A stretch of DNA of 64,000 nucleotides from JAVBKU01 sp031553875 (GCA_031553875.1 JAVBKU010000005.1:53340-117339), one strand, 5' to 3'. Counted from the first letter of the stretch, positions 42,667 through 52,426 are shown. The notes: a model not told the origin generated them from the sequence alone. Translations and numbers: made by a program.

Positions 42667-43578
42667 ATGGAAGCATGGCAAAAAGAGCTCAAGGAGTATA
42701 AACGCTATATCGCGCTGGAGAGGAGGCTCTCCTCCAACAGCGTGACGGCCTATATGAGCGACCTCACGCTTTTCTGCGACTACCTGCTTGGCGAGCTGTC
42801 CGCCGACCCGTTGAAGGCCACGGAGGGCGACGTGGAAGCGTTCCTCTCCCACCTCTACGACCTGGGGCGTGACAAAAAGACCCAGGCCCGGATGCTTAGC
42901 AGTATCCGTGGTTTCTATGCGTTCCTCGCCAGCAGCGAGAAGATCGAGTCCTCGCCCGTTGAATTTATCGACCAGCCCAAGAGCGCCCGTAAGCTTCCGG
43001 GAGTGCTATCGGTAGATGAGATCGACAACATAGTCGCAGCCATCGACCTCAGCTCCCCCTACGGCCACCGCAATAAAGCGATGATAGAGACCCTCTACGG
43101 CTGTGGCCTGCGGGTGTCGGAGCTTATCGGTCTGCGCCTGAGCGATATTTTCTTCACCGAAGGATATGTGCGTGTGGTGGGCAAGGGCGATAAACAGCGC
43201 CTCGTACCGCTCAACGACACGGTGGCCAAGCTCATGAAGCTATACATCGACCAACGGCGTACGATGAAAGTATCGCCGCAGGCCGTGGACGTTCTTTTCC
43301 TCAACTCACGCGGAGGGGCGCTGTCGAGGGTGATGGTATTCCACGTAATCCGCGACCTTGCCGAAAAAGCCGGTATCTCGCGCTCCATAAGTCCCCACTC
43401 CCTGCGCCACTCATTTGCCACGCACCTCCTTGAGGGCGGGGCCGACATACGCCAGGTGCAGGAACTTCTGGGCCATGAATCCATCATCACCACCGAAATA
43501 TACACCCACTTAGACAGCCGCATGATGGCCCGGGGCGTGGAGACCCATCCCCTCAACAAACTTAAACGGGGTCGGTGA
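42667..43578 (+). CDS. xerD: Tyrosine recombinase XerD
   Basis: A 303-residue recombinase resolving chromosome dimers at dif with a XerC partner. N-terminal SAM-like domain to about residue 105, catalytic domain after it. All active-site residues are seen: R149 (GLRVSEL), K173, H244 and R247 (PHSLRHSF), H270 (LLGH), and nucleophile Y279 (EIYTH). Genome position suggests a housekeeping Xer rather than an integrase. The TGA overlaps the comEC ATG by one base. Confidence 0.93.
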   Translation: MEAWQKELKEYKRYIALERRLSSNSVTAYMSDLTLFCDYLLGELSADPLKATEGDVEAFLSHLYDLGRDKKTQARMLSSIRGFYAFLASSEKIESSPVEFIDQPKSARKLPGVLSVDEIDNIVAAIDLSSPYGHRNKAMIETLYGCGLRVSELIGLRLSDIFFTEGYVRVVGKGDKQRLVPLNDTVAKLMKLYIDQRRTMKVSPQAVDVLFLNSRGGALSRVMVFHVIRDLAEKAGISRSISPHSLRHSFATHLLEGGADIRQVQELLGHESIITTEIYTHLDSRMMARGVETHPLNKLKRGR

Positions 43579-45089
43579 TGTTGCTCTCCGACAAAATAGC
43601 CGTGGCGCCTATGGTGCGTCTGGCCGTTCCCCTCGTTATCGGAATAGTGCTATCGGACAGCGCTCTCGCACCGCTCTGGGCGCTCGGCATTGCGGCCCTG
43701 CTGTGCTATGCCCTGGGATGGATCATGTTCCGCTCGCCGGTGGGCGGGGCCTATATCTTCGGGGCTGTGCTTATCAGCGGAATATTCCTCACCCGCCTAC
43801 ACCGCACCGATAATGTGCTGCCTGCGGGTGAGAGGATCATTATGAGCGGCGAGGTAGTCGAGATACCGGTAGAGAGCGGGCGATGGAGCAGGGCCAAAGT
43901 ACGTATCACAGCCTTCCTCCCGGAGAGTGACAGCGTATGGCGCAAGGCCGACGAGGCATTGGTACTGCGCGCCGACACCTCTTACCACCTCGGCGTGGGA
44001 GAACAGATAGGTTTCCGCGGCTACTTCAACCTCACCGACAGCACCAATATGCGTTTCACGGCCCTGATGAAGGCGCGCGGTGTTACAGGCTACTCATACC
44101 TCACGCGCGGCAACCTCGTTTCCCGCTCGCCGTTCGTGCATAAGTCGGCGGTCTACTACGCTGCCAAAGCGCAGGGTTGGGCTGTGGAGCGGCTGATGAG
44201 GCTCGGAGGCAGCGACGAGAGCCGTGCCATGGCGGCGGCGCTGGTGGCGGGCGACAGGCGTTTCCTCTCGCGCGAAGTGAGGGACGACTACTCCACCGTG
44301 GGCGCTTCGCACATCCTTGCCGTATCGGGCCTGCACATGAATTTCGTGTTCGTGATAGTAAACCTCCTGCTTGCATTGGTCACGCTCACCCCACGCGGGC
44401 ATATCGTCAAGAACGGCGCTGTGGTGGCCGCCATCTGGGCCTACACGGTGATGGCTGGACTCGCACCCTCGGCCGTGAGGGCAGCGTTGATGCTATCCGC
44501 GGTACAGTTGTCGCTGGGAATATCATCGCCTCGTAACAGCTACAATATACTTTTCGGGGCGGGCGTGGTAATGCTGTTCATTAATCCATACTACCTCTTC
44601 GACGTGGGTTTTCAACTCTCGTTCATGGCCGTGTTGTCGATACTCTTCTTCCTGCCACGGTTTGTACGCTGGCTCCCCTTGCGGGGAAATTTCGCACGCA
44701 AGGCGGCCTCGGCGTTGCTTATCGGATTCGCGGCGCAGGTGGGTATAATTCCCATTCTGGCATATAATTTCGGGTCGATACCGTTTCTGGGAGTCCTGCT
44801 CTCATCTATAATATCTCTCACAGCCTTTCTCATAATCACAGTGGGACTGGTATGGGTGGTAGCCCCCGTAAGCTTTATGGCGGGAGCGACGGGCTGGCTC
44901 GTGGAACTGTTCACGACTATCCAGAACGGGGTTATATCGCTCACCGCCACCTCTCCGCTGGCGGCTGTGAAAGTGCCGGGTGTAGGCGGCACGGGGGTTA
45001 TTATCACATATTTGCTTATCTTTGCCCTGTGTTTAACTATCGAAATGTGGGAAGACAGCAGACATCAAAAACTCTCAACCAGGCCGTAG
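43578..45089 (+). CDS. comEC: ComEC/Rec2-family DNA uptake channel
   Basis: A 503-residue membrane protein of the ComEC/Rec2 family: N-terminal helices, an OB-like DUF4131 region (about 80-160), then the competence domain with ILAVSGLHMNF, PSAVRAALM and SFMAVLSILFF helices. The C-terminal metallo-beta-lactamase domain of many ComEC proteins is missing, as in several Bacteroidota. It would carry single-stranded DNA over the inner membrane if natural transformation works. The start overlaps xerD (TGATG). Confidence 0.9.
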   Translation: MLLSDKIAVAPMVRLAVPLVIGIVLSDSALAPLWALGIAALLCYALGWIMFRSPVGGAYIFGAVLISGIFLTRLHRTDNVLPAGERIIMSGEVVEIPVESGRWSRAKVRITAFLPESDSVWRKADEALVLRADTSYHLGVGEQIGFRGYFNLTDSTNMRFTALMKARGVTGYSYLTRGNLVSRSPFVHKSAVYYAAKAQGWAVERLMRLGGSDESRAMAAALVAGDRRFLSREVRDDYSTVGASHILAVSGLHMNFVFVIVNLLLALVTLTPRGHIVKNGAVVAAIWAYTVMAGLAPSAVRAALMLSAVQLSLGISSPRNSYNILFGAGVVMLFINPYYLFDVGFQLSFMAVLSILFFLPRFVRWLPLRGNFARKAASALLIGFAAQVGIIPILAYNFGSIPFLGVLLSSIISLTAFLIITVGLVWVVAPVSFMAGATGWLVELFTTIQNGVISLTATSPLAAVKVPGVGGTGVIITYLLIFALCLTIEMWEDSRHQKLSTRP

Positions 45090-46336
45090 CTTTTTTAAGC
45101 GCCGGCGACGTCGCGTTCCTTCGTTCCTCGGAGGCGAGGCAGGCCATTGAGGATAATCTCGACCGTTCTCCCGCCGATTTCGCCATAGCACTGTCGCGCG
45201 GAGGTTTCTCCCCCGCAGAACGCGCGGCGCTTGCCGGGCAGCTCAAATACCTGCAACGCTCCCGCTCCAAACTGCCACGTTACTACGCGTCAAGGTGTAT
45301 CATCCCACCCCTTTCGTTCGAGCAGTCTAGTAGTGAGGAAAGCGCTGCGACGAAGGAATTCTCCGGCGGGCTGTGTATCGACCTCACTTGCGGCCTCGGA
45401 GTCGACTCGCTTAACTTTTCAGGTCGCTTCGACAGGGTGATATCCGTGGAGGCCGACCCGGTGCTGTGCGAGGTCGCCAGATATAATTTCGACCTGCTCG
45501 GCGCGAAAAATATAGAGGTGGTAAATTCCACAGCCGAAGAATTTGTTCGAAAGTACTCCGGCCCGAAAGCCGACCTCATATATATCGACCCCGCCCGCCG
45601 CGGCGACGATGGCCACAAGGTGTTCCTGATACACGAATGCTCGCCCGACGTACTGGCGCTGATGCCTCGTCTCAAAGAAATAGCCGGAAGAATCGTGATA
45701 AAACTATCTCCCCTGTTCGACGTAGAGGAGGCGTTCAGGCTTTTCGGCGGCGGCATCGCGGTCGAGGTGGTATCCTCGCACGGGGAGTGCAAAGAGGTGG
45801 TCGTGGACATCGTCCCGGGGGATAAGGAGCGGCAGGGCCAGATAAAGGTCACTGCCACGGGAATGGGCAGCGTATCATTCCCTCGCTGCACCCGGGAAAC
45901 TGCGACGCCCAATCAGAAGGCCGGCCAGCACGAAAATCCCACCGCCGCAAATCCCGACCCCGCTACCTACCCCTACCTGCTTATCCCCGACGTAGGCTTC
46001 TACAAGGCAAGACTACTAAAAGATTACCTGCCGGGCGGCGACTATCTAATATACTCGCCTACGGGGTTCGTACTCTCCCGCTCCATACCTCAGAATTTCA
46101 TGGGCGAAGCCTATAAAATAGACCGCATGGAGCCTTACAAACCCAAAGCGCTCAAAAAATTCCTATCCTCCGAAAGTATCCGCCGCCTTACCATACTCAA
46201 AAAATCATTCCCCCTGTCCACCGAAGAAATTACACGCTCGCTGGGTATATCCCAGGGCGGCCCGCCTGCGGCATTCACCGAGATAGGCGGCGAAAAACTT
46301 GTATTTTTCCTCTCCGCGACCGACACCACAAGATAG
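45047..46336 (+). CDS. SAM-dependent methyltransferase with THUMP-like tail
   Basis: A class I methyltransferase of about 429 residues. SAM motif I is CIDLTCGLGVDSL, motif IV is YIDPARRGDDG; the C-terminal part (YLLIPDVGFYKARLLKDY, from about residue 310) resembles the THUMP-like domain of RNA methyltransferases. No ATG fits; GTG at 45047, inside the end of comEC, gives a sensible helical N-terminus, with a TATCTTTG box at 45017 just upstream. The target is probably rRNA or tRNA. Confidence 0.82.
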   Translation: MGRQQTSKTLNQAVAFLSAGDVAFLRSSEARQAIEDNLDRSPADFAIALSRGGFSPAERAALAGQLKYLQRSRSKLPRYYASRCIIPPLSFEQSSSEESAATKEFSGGLCIDLTCGLGVDSLNFSGRFDRVISVEADPVLCEVARYNFDLLGAKNIEVVNSTAEEFVRKYSGPKADLIYIDPARRGDDGHKVFLIHECSPDVLALMPRLKEIAGRIVIKLSPLFDVEEAFRLFGGGIAVEVVSSHGECKEVVVDIVPGDKERQGQIKVTATGMGSVSFPRCTRETATPNQKAGQHENPTAANPDPATYPYLLIPDVGFYKARLLKDYLPGGDYLIYSPTGFVLSRSIPQNFMGEAYKIDRMEPYKPKALKKFLSSESIRRLTILKKSFPLSTEEITRSLGISQGGPPAAFTEIGGEKLVFFLSATDTTR

Positions 46337-46347
46337 CCCCACCCCTA

Positions 46348-46376
46348 TTGCTATCTTTCTAAAAACATTATCTTTG
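46348..46376 (+). promoter_or_regulatory. Promoter of the yihY gene
   Basis: TTG (46348-46350), 18 bases, TATCTTTG (46369-46376), a full TAnnTTTG match 25 bases before the ATG. Confidence 0.65.
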
Positions 46377-46401
46377 TAATCAATAAACACGCTGACTGGT
46401 C

Positions 46402-47727
46402 ATGATAAAGAAGCTGATAAACTATATAACCGAAGACATCTGGCACAAGGGCGAGTACGAGTACCGCTCCAAGAAGGTGCGCTGGGCCGTGAACCAGATC
46501 AAGGTGTTCATCTACACAGCGCGCGGGCTGGGCGAGCACAGCGTGTTGATACGCTCGGCGGCGCTGACGTTCTACACCATGACGGCCATTGTCCCCATCG
46601 CCGCCCTTATCTTCGGCGTGGCCAAGGGTTTCGGCATCGAACACGGCATCACGCAGAAACTCTACGCCTCGTTCCCGCAATATTCCGATGTGATCGACGC
46701 CTTCACCGAGTTCACCACCAACATACTCGAGCGCACGCGCGGGGGCCTTATCGCCTCGATCGGTTTCGTGATGCTGTTCTGGTCGGTGATGAAGGTGTTC
46801 GGCAACGCCGAGGCCGCCTTCAACAATATCTGGGAGGTGCGCAAGCAGCGCAAGATAACACGTAAGTTCAGCGACTATGTGACCATCATCTTCGTAGCCC
46901 CCATCCTGTGGATGATCTCCAGCAGCCTGAGGATGCACATACAGGACAAGCTGCTGGGATTCTCGTCATCGCCGTTCGTGAGTTTCCTGCTGTGGCTGGT
47001 GTCCATACTCTCGATCTGCATAATGTTCACCTTCGTTTACAAGGTGATGCCCAACACCAAGGTGCGCACCATGAGCGCCCTTACAGCCGGGATAATTGCG
47101 GGTATAATCTTCCAGGCGTTCCAGAGTTTCTACATCAACATACAGATGAACCTGTCGAGCTACAACGCCATATACGGTAGTTTCGCCGCCGTGCCTCTGT
47201 TTTTGATCTGGGCGCAGATAAGCTGGCAGATCGTGCTGTTCGGGTGTGAGCTGTCGTTCTCCTATCAGAATATCCGAAAATACGAGTCGGAGCGCGAGGC
47301 GTCGCTGATGAGCAACCGCTACAAGCAACACGCGATGCTACTGTCGATGTACGCCATCGGACGGGCATTCATCAACAACTGCGGCCCGATATCCTCGGAT
47401 AATATAGCCAGCGCGTTCAATCTGCCCGTGAGGGTAGTCAGGGACGTAGTCTTCGAGCTCGAGAAGAGCGGACTGATAGTGGCCGTGAAGAGCGAGGACG
47501 ATAAGGTCAACCTCTACGTGCCCACCGTCGACGTCAAGACTCTCACCATAGGAAGTGTACTCAATACGGTTGAAAATACAGGTAAATACCATATCGGGAA
47601 TACGGAGAGCACACAATTAGAGGTGGTACACGAGGCGTATGATCGCATGAACGCCGCCATGCTCAAGTCGTCCTGCAATACGCCCCTGATGGAGCTTAAA
47701 ATCGAAGGAGAATGCGCCTTGGCGTAA
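46402..47727 (+). CDS. YihY/BrkB-family membrane protein
   Basis: A 441-residue inner-membrane protein with six helices in the first 310 residues (family marks AALTFYTMTAIVPIAALIFG and YGSFAAVPLFLIWAQISWQ). The last 130 residues are soluble and contain a winged-helix-like stretch (SSDNIASAFNLPVRVVRDVVFELEKSGLI). The name RNase BN sometimes given to the family is an old error. Its end overlaps the next gene by 16 bases. Confidence 0.9.
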   Translation: MIKKLINYITEDIWHKGEYEYRSKKVRWAVNQIKVFIYTARGLGEHSVLIRSAALTFYTMTAIVPIAALIFGVAKGFGIEHGITQKLYASFPQYSDVIDAFTEFTTNILERTRGGLIASIGFVMLFWSVMKVFGNAEAAFNNIWEVRKQRKITRKFSDYVTIIFVAPILWMISSSLRMHIQDKLLGFSSSPFVSFLLWLVSILSICIMFTFVYKVMPNTKVRTMSALTAGIIAGIIFQAFQSFYINIQMNLSSYNAIYGSFAAVPLFLIWAQISWQIVLFGCELSFSYQNIRKYESEREASLMSNRYKQHAMLLSMYAIGRAFINNCGPISSDNIASAFNLPVRVVRDVVFELEKSGLIVAVKSEDDKVNLYVPTVDVKTLTIGSVLNTVENTGKYHIGNTESTQLEVVHEAYDRMNAAMLKSSCNTPLMELKIEGECALA

Positions 47728-48488
47728 CTATCATAGGCAGCGGCAGAGTGGCCGGCTCGTTGTGCGAAGCCATAAGCGGCAGCTCTTATGAGCTCCGCGA
47801 GGTGTGTGCGCGTAACGAAGCGAGGGGCCGGGCGTTGGCCGACGCTTTCGGTTGCGGCTATTGCGCCGACCCGGCCTATGCGGCCGATGCCGATATCTAT
47901 ATCATATCCGTGAAAGACGATGCCATCGGCGAGGTGGCCTCGCGGCTGAAGCCCCCCAAGGGCGCTATCGTAGTGCACACGGCGGGAAGCGTGGCGATGT
48001 CGGCACTACCCGGATCGTTCTGTCGCGGAGTGTTCTATCCCTTGCAGAGTTTCCCGGAGGGCAGGAAGATAAATTTCCGCGAGGTACCGCTGTTCCTCGA
48101 GGCCGACACGCCGGAAGTCATGGCTCGCCTTAAGGCTTTCGCCTCGGAGCTGTCCTACAGCGTAGCCGAAGCCGGAAGCGAAGAGCGCGCCCGGTTGCAC
48201 TTAGCCGCCGTATTCGCCAGCAACTTTACAAACCACATGTACGCCATAGGCGAGGAAATATTACGGGAGTCGGGCATCGACCCCAAGGTCCTCGGTCCGC
48301 TGATAATGGAAACGGCCGCGAAGGCCGCCGCCGCGCCCGCAGCCCGCATCGTACAGACCGGCCCCGCCGTGCGCGGCGACGCCAAGACCATGGAAGCCCA
48401 GCGCCGCAGGCTCTCCTCCAGGCCCGAATTGTTGTCCCTCTACGAAATAATAAGCAAAGAGATATGGGAAACTTCAAAGAAGATATAG
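47712..48488 (+). CDS. Rossmann-fold DUF2520 protein
   Basis: A 258-residue protein with an N-terminal NAD(P) fold (VTIIGSGRVAGSL, residues 5-17) and a helical DUF2520 C-terminal half (HLAAVFASNFTNHMYAIGEEIL). It resembles NADP oxidoreductases of the ProC/PanE group; the substrate is unknown. Overlaps yihY by 16 bases and the next gene by 25 bases, so the three are strictly coupled. Confidence 0.87.
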   Translation: MRLGVTIIGSGRVAGSLCEAISGSSYELREVCARNEARGRALADAFGCGYCADPAYAADADIYIISVKDDAIGEVASRLKPPKGAIVVHTAGSVAMSALPGSFCRGVFYPLQSFPEGRKINFREVPLFLEADTPEVMARLKAFASELSYSVAEAGSEERARLHLAAVFASNFTNHMYAIGEEILRESGIDPKVLGPLIMETAAKAAAAPAARIVQTGPAVRGDAKTMEAQRRRLSSRPELLSLYEIISKEIWETSKKI

Positions 48489-48997
48489 CCCGCGTCAGGG
48501 CCTTCGTGTTCGACGTCGATGGCGTGTTCACCGACGGGGGCATCATCGTCAATCCCCAGGGCGATTTCGTGCGCCTGTATAATTCCAAGGACGGTTTCGC
48601 CGTGGCCCACGCCCTGCGCAAAGGGTACAAATTTTGCATAATAACCGGCGGAAGGGGCGAATGCCTCAGCATCCGCTTCAAGATGTTAGGCATAACCGAC
48701 ATCCACCTCAACTGCACCGAGAAGCTCGCCGCCCTGCGCGGATACCTGGAGCGCGAGGCATTGGAGGCGGACGAAGTGATGTATATGGGCGACGATATCC
48801 CCGACATCGAGCCCATGATCCACGTGGGCATGCCCGTATGCCCGCAGGACGCGGCCAGCGAGGTAGTGGGCATTTCGCGCTATGTGTCGCAGTTCCCCGG
48901 AGGGCGTGGCTGCGTGCGCGACGTCATAGAGCAGGTGCTGCGCTCTCGCGGCGACTGGGTCTCTTCGGGCGAACACGTGACCATAGCCTCACGTTAA
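48464..48997 (+). CDS. kdsC: KdsC-like HAD phosphatase
   Basis: A 177-residue HAD hydrolase of the KDO-8-phosphate phosphatase type. Catalytic D17 and D19 are in VFDVDGVFTDGG; motif II is ITGG, and motif III is MGDDIPD. It has no cap domain, as in KdsC. It would remove phosphate from KDO-8-P for lipid A core synthesis. The start overlaps the DUF2520 gene. Confidence 0.9.
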   Translation: MGNFKEDIARVRAFVFDVDGVFTDGGIIVNPQGDFVRLYNSKDGFAVAHALRKGYKFCIITGGRGECLSIRFKMLGITDIHLNCTEKLAALRGYLEREALEADEVMYMGDDIPDIEPMIHVGMPVCPQDAASEVVGISRYVSQFPGGRGCVRDVIEQVLRSRGDWVSSGEHVTIASR

Positions 48998-49094
48998 CCT
49001 CACAGCCCCACCCCTAAATCACCCCTTAACGACTTCCTGCGGAGGATAGCAACATCCCCCACGGGTTTTATGCGAGCGGATAGCGCTAACTATA

Positions 49095-49124
49095 TTGTTT
49101 TAGATTTCTTTTTTACTATATTCG
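49095..49124 (+). promoter_or_regulatory. Possible promoter of the acyl-CoA synthetase
   Basis: TTG (49095-49097), 19 bases, then TATATTCG (49117-49124), one base off TAnnTTTG, 31 bases before the ATG. Confidence 0.5.
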
Positions 49125-49155
49125 TTTTAGCAATTAACCATAATCAGATCAGCCT

Positions 49156-50817
49156 ATGCTACAAGAGAACCTTATAAGGATGTATGAACAGAGCTTCAAG
49201 GAACATCGCGAACTGCCCGCCCTGACCGACTATTTCAAGGGCGAGCAATTCTCTTATTTCGAGATGGCCAAGGAGATAGCCAAAGTACATCTGCTCTTCG
49301 AAGAGTGCAAAATCGAACGCGGCGACAGGATCGCGCTTATCGGACGCAACAACCCGCGTTGGTGTATCGCCTACCTCGCCACTATGACCTACGGCGCGGT
49401 GATAGTGCCCATCCTCCAGGAGTTCAATCCCAACGACGTACAGCATATCATCAACCACTCCGGCTCGGTGTTGCTGTTCGCGGGCGACCAATTCTGGGAA
49501 ACCATCGACGAAGACGCCATAGAGAATATCAGGGCCGCCTTCTCGCTCACCGACTTCAGTTGTATTTATGAAGCCAAGGGTGGCTCGATAACGGACTTCC
49601 AGAAGAACATCATGCGCCACTACCGCAAGGCCTATCCGCGCGGTTTCACCACCGATAATATAAGTTATCCGGAGGTACCCAACGAAGACATGGTACTACT
49701 CAACTACACCTCGGGGACGACGGGTTTCAGCAAGGGCGTGATGCTCTCGTGCAACAACCTCACGGGCAACGTGGTACTGGGTATACGCACCAACCTCCAC
49801 TACCCGGGCAGCCGCGCGCTGTCGTTCCTGCCGCTGGCCCACGCCTACGGCTGCGCCTTCGACTTCCTGCTGCCTATGGCCACAGGGAGCCACGTCACCC
49901 TCCTGGGTCGTATGCCGGCTCCCAAAGTGCTTGTAGAAGCCTTGGGCGAGGTCAAGCCCAACCTTATATGCTGCGTTCCCATGATCATGGAGAAGATCTA
50001 CCGCAAACAGATCAAGCCCAACCTCGAAAAAGGCGTGGTGCGCATAGCCCTCAAGGTACCCCTGCTGGACAGCACCATTCTCGCCACGATACGCAATAAG
50101 ATGATCGCCACCTTCGGGGGTAATTTCACCCAGGTACTCGTAGGCGGTGCACCGCTGAATGAGGAGGTCGAAGAATTCCTGATCAAGATCAAGTTCCCGT
50201 TCACGGTGGGTTACGGAATGACCGAATGCGCCCCGCTTATCAGCTACACTCCCTATACGGACTTCGTTCCCAGGTCGTGCGGCATGGTGCTCGACGGGCT
50301 TATGACCGCCAAGATCGAAAGCCCCGACCCGGTAAACGTTCCCGGCGAGATATGTGTAAAGGGCGAACACGTGATGACGGGCTACTACAAGAACCCCAAA
50401 GCCACCGAAGAGATGTTCGACAGCGACGGCTGGATGCGTACTGGCGATATAGGCACTATGCTCCCCGATGGCACCCTTTTTATCCGCGGACGCAACAAGA
50501 GCATGATCCTCGGCTCCAACGGACAGAATATCTATCCCGAGGAGATCGAGAGTAAGCTCAACAATATGTACTGCGTGATGGAGAGTCTCGTCCTCGAGAG
50601 GGAGGGCAAGCTGGTGGCCCTGGTCTGCCCTGACTACGAACAGATGGACTCCGACGGCATATCCCACAGCGAAGCCCAGAACATTATGGATGAGAACCTC
50701 AAGGTGCTCAACACCCTTGTGGCCCCCTTCGAAAAGGTAACGAGCATATCGCTCTACCCCAACGAATTTGCCAAAACTCCCAAGAGGAGCATCAAGCGTT
50801 ACCTCTACACGGTATAA
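49156..50817 (+). CDS. Long-chain acyl-CoA synthetase (AMP-forming)
   Basis: A 553-residue ANL-superfamily ligase that activates fatty acids as acyl-AMP and then acyl-CoA. The P-loop YTSGTTGFSKGVM lies near residue 178, the core has GYGMTECAPLISY, the hinge SDGWMRTGDIG, and the C-terminal catalytic lysine is in FAKTPKRSIKRY. Chain length specificity cannot be read. The ATG at 49156 is the first sensible start. Strong terminator at 50871. Confidence 0.92.
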   Translation: MLQENLIRMYEQSFKEHRELPALTDYFKGEQFSYFEMAKEIAKVHLLFEECKIERGDRIALIGRNNPRWCIAYLATMTYGAVIVPILQEFNPNDVQHIINHSGSVLLFAGDQFWETIDEDAIENIRAAFSLTDFSCIYEAKGGSITDFQKNIMRHYRKAYPRGFTTDNISYPEVPNEDMVLLNYTSGTTGFSKGVMLSCNNLTGNVVLGIRTNLHYPGSRALSFLPLAHAYGCAFDFLLPMATGSHVTLLGRMPAPKVLVEALGEVKPNLICCVPMIMEKIYRKQIKPNLEKGVVRIALKVPLLDSTILATIRNKMIATFGGNFTQVLVGGAPLNEEVEEFLIKIKFPFTVGYGMTECAPLISYTPYTDFVPRSCGMVLDGLMTAKIESPDPVNVPGEICVKGEHVMTGYYKNPKATEEMFDSDGWMRTGDIGTMLPDGTLFIRGRNKSMILGSNGQNIYPEEIESKLNNMYCVMESLVLEREGKLVALVCPDYEQMDSDGISHSEAQNIMDENLKVLNTLVAPFEKVTSISLYPNEFAKTPKRSIKRYLYTV

Positions 50818-50870
50818 CCGGCAGGGAGGCGTGGAGATTATCCTCCGCCCTGTTCCTTCGACACCCCCGG

Positions 50871-50909
50871 CGGTGCGGCATAATAACTTATGCCGCACCG
50901 CTTCTTTTT
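50871..50909 (+). terminator. Intrinsic terminator after the acyl-CoA synthetase
   Basis: CGGTGCGGCATAA (50871-50883) pairs perfectly with TTATGCCGCACCG (50888-50900) around TAAC, followed by CTTCTTTTT. The rest of the gap 50818-51124 shows no gene or known SAM riboswitch. Confidence 0.92.
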
Positions 50910-51124
50910 GCCATTTCTCCGGAGCCACGTACCTGCTCCCAATCAAAAACAGGGTTTTATTTGGAAACCATGCAATAAAATACTTACCTTTACGCTCGAT
51001 ATATGTGGAAAGATTTGGCCGCTTGCAACCACAGAAAAAAATGCTAAAATTTCGTAGTATTTGTTCCTGCTTATCAGCCAGCTGAGTTTTTCCCATTTAA
51101 TACGAACTTAAAACCTCTATTAAA

Positions 51125-52426
51125 ATGGGATTTTTATTTACATCGGAATCCGTTTCCGAAGGACACCCCGACAAGGTGTCAGACCAGATTTCCGACGCTA
51201 TACTCGATGAGTTCCTGCGTCGCGACCCCAATTCAAAAGTAGCTTGCGAAACCCTCTGCACCACAGGTCTTGTGGTCGTGGCGGGCGAGGTGCGTTCCGA
51301 GGCGTACGTAGACGTGCAGAGCGTGACCCGCAGGGTCATCAATCGCATCGGCTACACCAAGAGCGAGTACATGTTCGACGGCAATTCGTGCGGCATCCTT
51401 TCAGCCATCCACGAGCAATCGGGCGACATCAACCAGGGCGTGGTTAGGGCTACCGACGACGAGCAGGGCGCCGGCGACCAGGGTATTATGTTCGGCTACG
51501 CCTGCAACGAAACCAGAGAGTACATGCCCGCCACGCTCATCCTCTCGCACGTTATCCTCAAGGAACTGGCTGTTATCCGCCGCGAGAGCAAGGATATGAC
51601 CTACCTGCGCCCCGACTCCAAGAGTCAGGTGACCATCGAGTACGACGACAATGGCAAGCCCCTGCGTATCCACACCATAGTTGTGTCGACCCAGCATGAC
51701 GAGTTCATCAAGGCCGACAAAAAAATGACCGAAAAAGAGGCCGAGGTCGCCATGGGCAAGAAGATCAAGGACGACGTGCGCCATATTCTCATACCCCGCG
51801 TGAAGGCTCGCCTGAAGCGCGCTAATGACAAGCTCGCCGACCTTATCGGCAACGACTACATACTCCACGTGAACCCTACCGGCAAGTTCGTCATCGGCGG
51901 GCCCCACGGCGACACCGGTCTCACCGGCCGCAAGATCATCGTCGACACCTACGGGGGCCGCGGCGCCCACGGCGGCGGCGCATTCTCCGGCAAGGACTCC
52001 TCGAAGGTCGACCGCTCGGCCGCCTACGCCGCCCGCCACATAGCCAAGAATATGGTGGCTGCCGGTATCGCCGATCAGGTATTAGTACAGCTCTCCTACG
52101 CCATCGGCATCGCCGAGCCCTTGAGCGTATATGTCGACACCTACGGCTCTCCCCGCCCCGCGGCCCTCAAGGGTATGAGCGACGGCGAGATAGCCGAACG
52201 TATCGGCAAGCTCTTTGACCTGCGTCCCGCGAGGATCATATCGCGTTTCGGCCTGAAAAACCCCATATTCGAAGCCACAGCCTCCTACGGCCACTTCGGC
52301 GGCAGGCCCTATACCCAGGACGTGGAGTTCTTCGAGAACGGCAAGAGCGTGATGCGCCCCGTGGAGTTCTTCGCGTGGGAGAACCTCGACGCCATCGACG
52401 AGATAAAGAAAGAATTCGGGCTGTAA
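51125..52426 (+). CDS. metK: S-adenosylmethionine synthetase
   Basis: MetK makes SAM from methionine and ATP. It has 433 residues, somewhat longer than the E. coli enzyme of 384, through an insertion in the middle (MTEKEAEVAMGKKIKDD). Signature motifs are GHPDKVSDQISDAILD, GAGDQGIMFGYA and the P-loop-like GGGAFSGKDSSKVDRSAAYAAR. Single-gene unit with a strong terminator at 52470. Confidence 0.97.
   Translation: MGFLFTSESVSEGHPDKVSDQISDAILDEFLRRDPNSKVACETLCTTGLVVVAGEVRSEAYVDVQSVTRRVINRIGYTKSEYMFDGNSCGILSAIHEQSGDINQGVVRATDDEQGAGDQGIMFGYACNETREYMPATLILSHVILKELAVIRRESKDMTYLRPDSKSQVTIEYDDNGKPLRIHTIVVSTQHDEFIKADKKMTEKEAEVAMGKKIKDDVRHILIPRVKARLKRANDKLADLIGNDYILHVNPTGKFVIGGPHGDTGLTGRKIIVDTYGGRGAHGGGAFSGKDSSKVDRSAAYAARHIAKNMVAAGIADQVLVQLSYAIGIAEPLSVYVDTYGSPRPAALKGMSDGEIAERIGKLFDLRPARIISRFGLKNPIFEATASYGHFGGRPYTQDVEFFENGKSVMRPVEFFAWENLDAIDEIKKEFGL

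Noticed and set aside
42667..43578. Phage or integrative-element integrase
   Set aside because: Size, motifs and housekeeping neighbours fit chromosomal XerD; no attachment repeats or mobile genes are nearby.
46402..47727. Ribonuclease BN
   Set aside because: The protein is a membrane YihY/BrkB member; the ribonuclease name is a known historical misassignment.
50901..51124. Possible SAM riboswitch before metK
   Set aside because: I looked for the conserved cores of SAM-I and other SAM aptamers and saw no convincing match; the region is AT-rich with weak pairing only.
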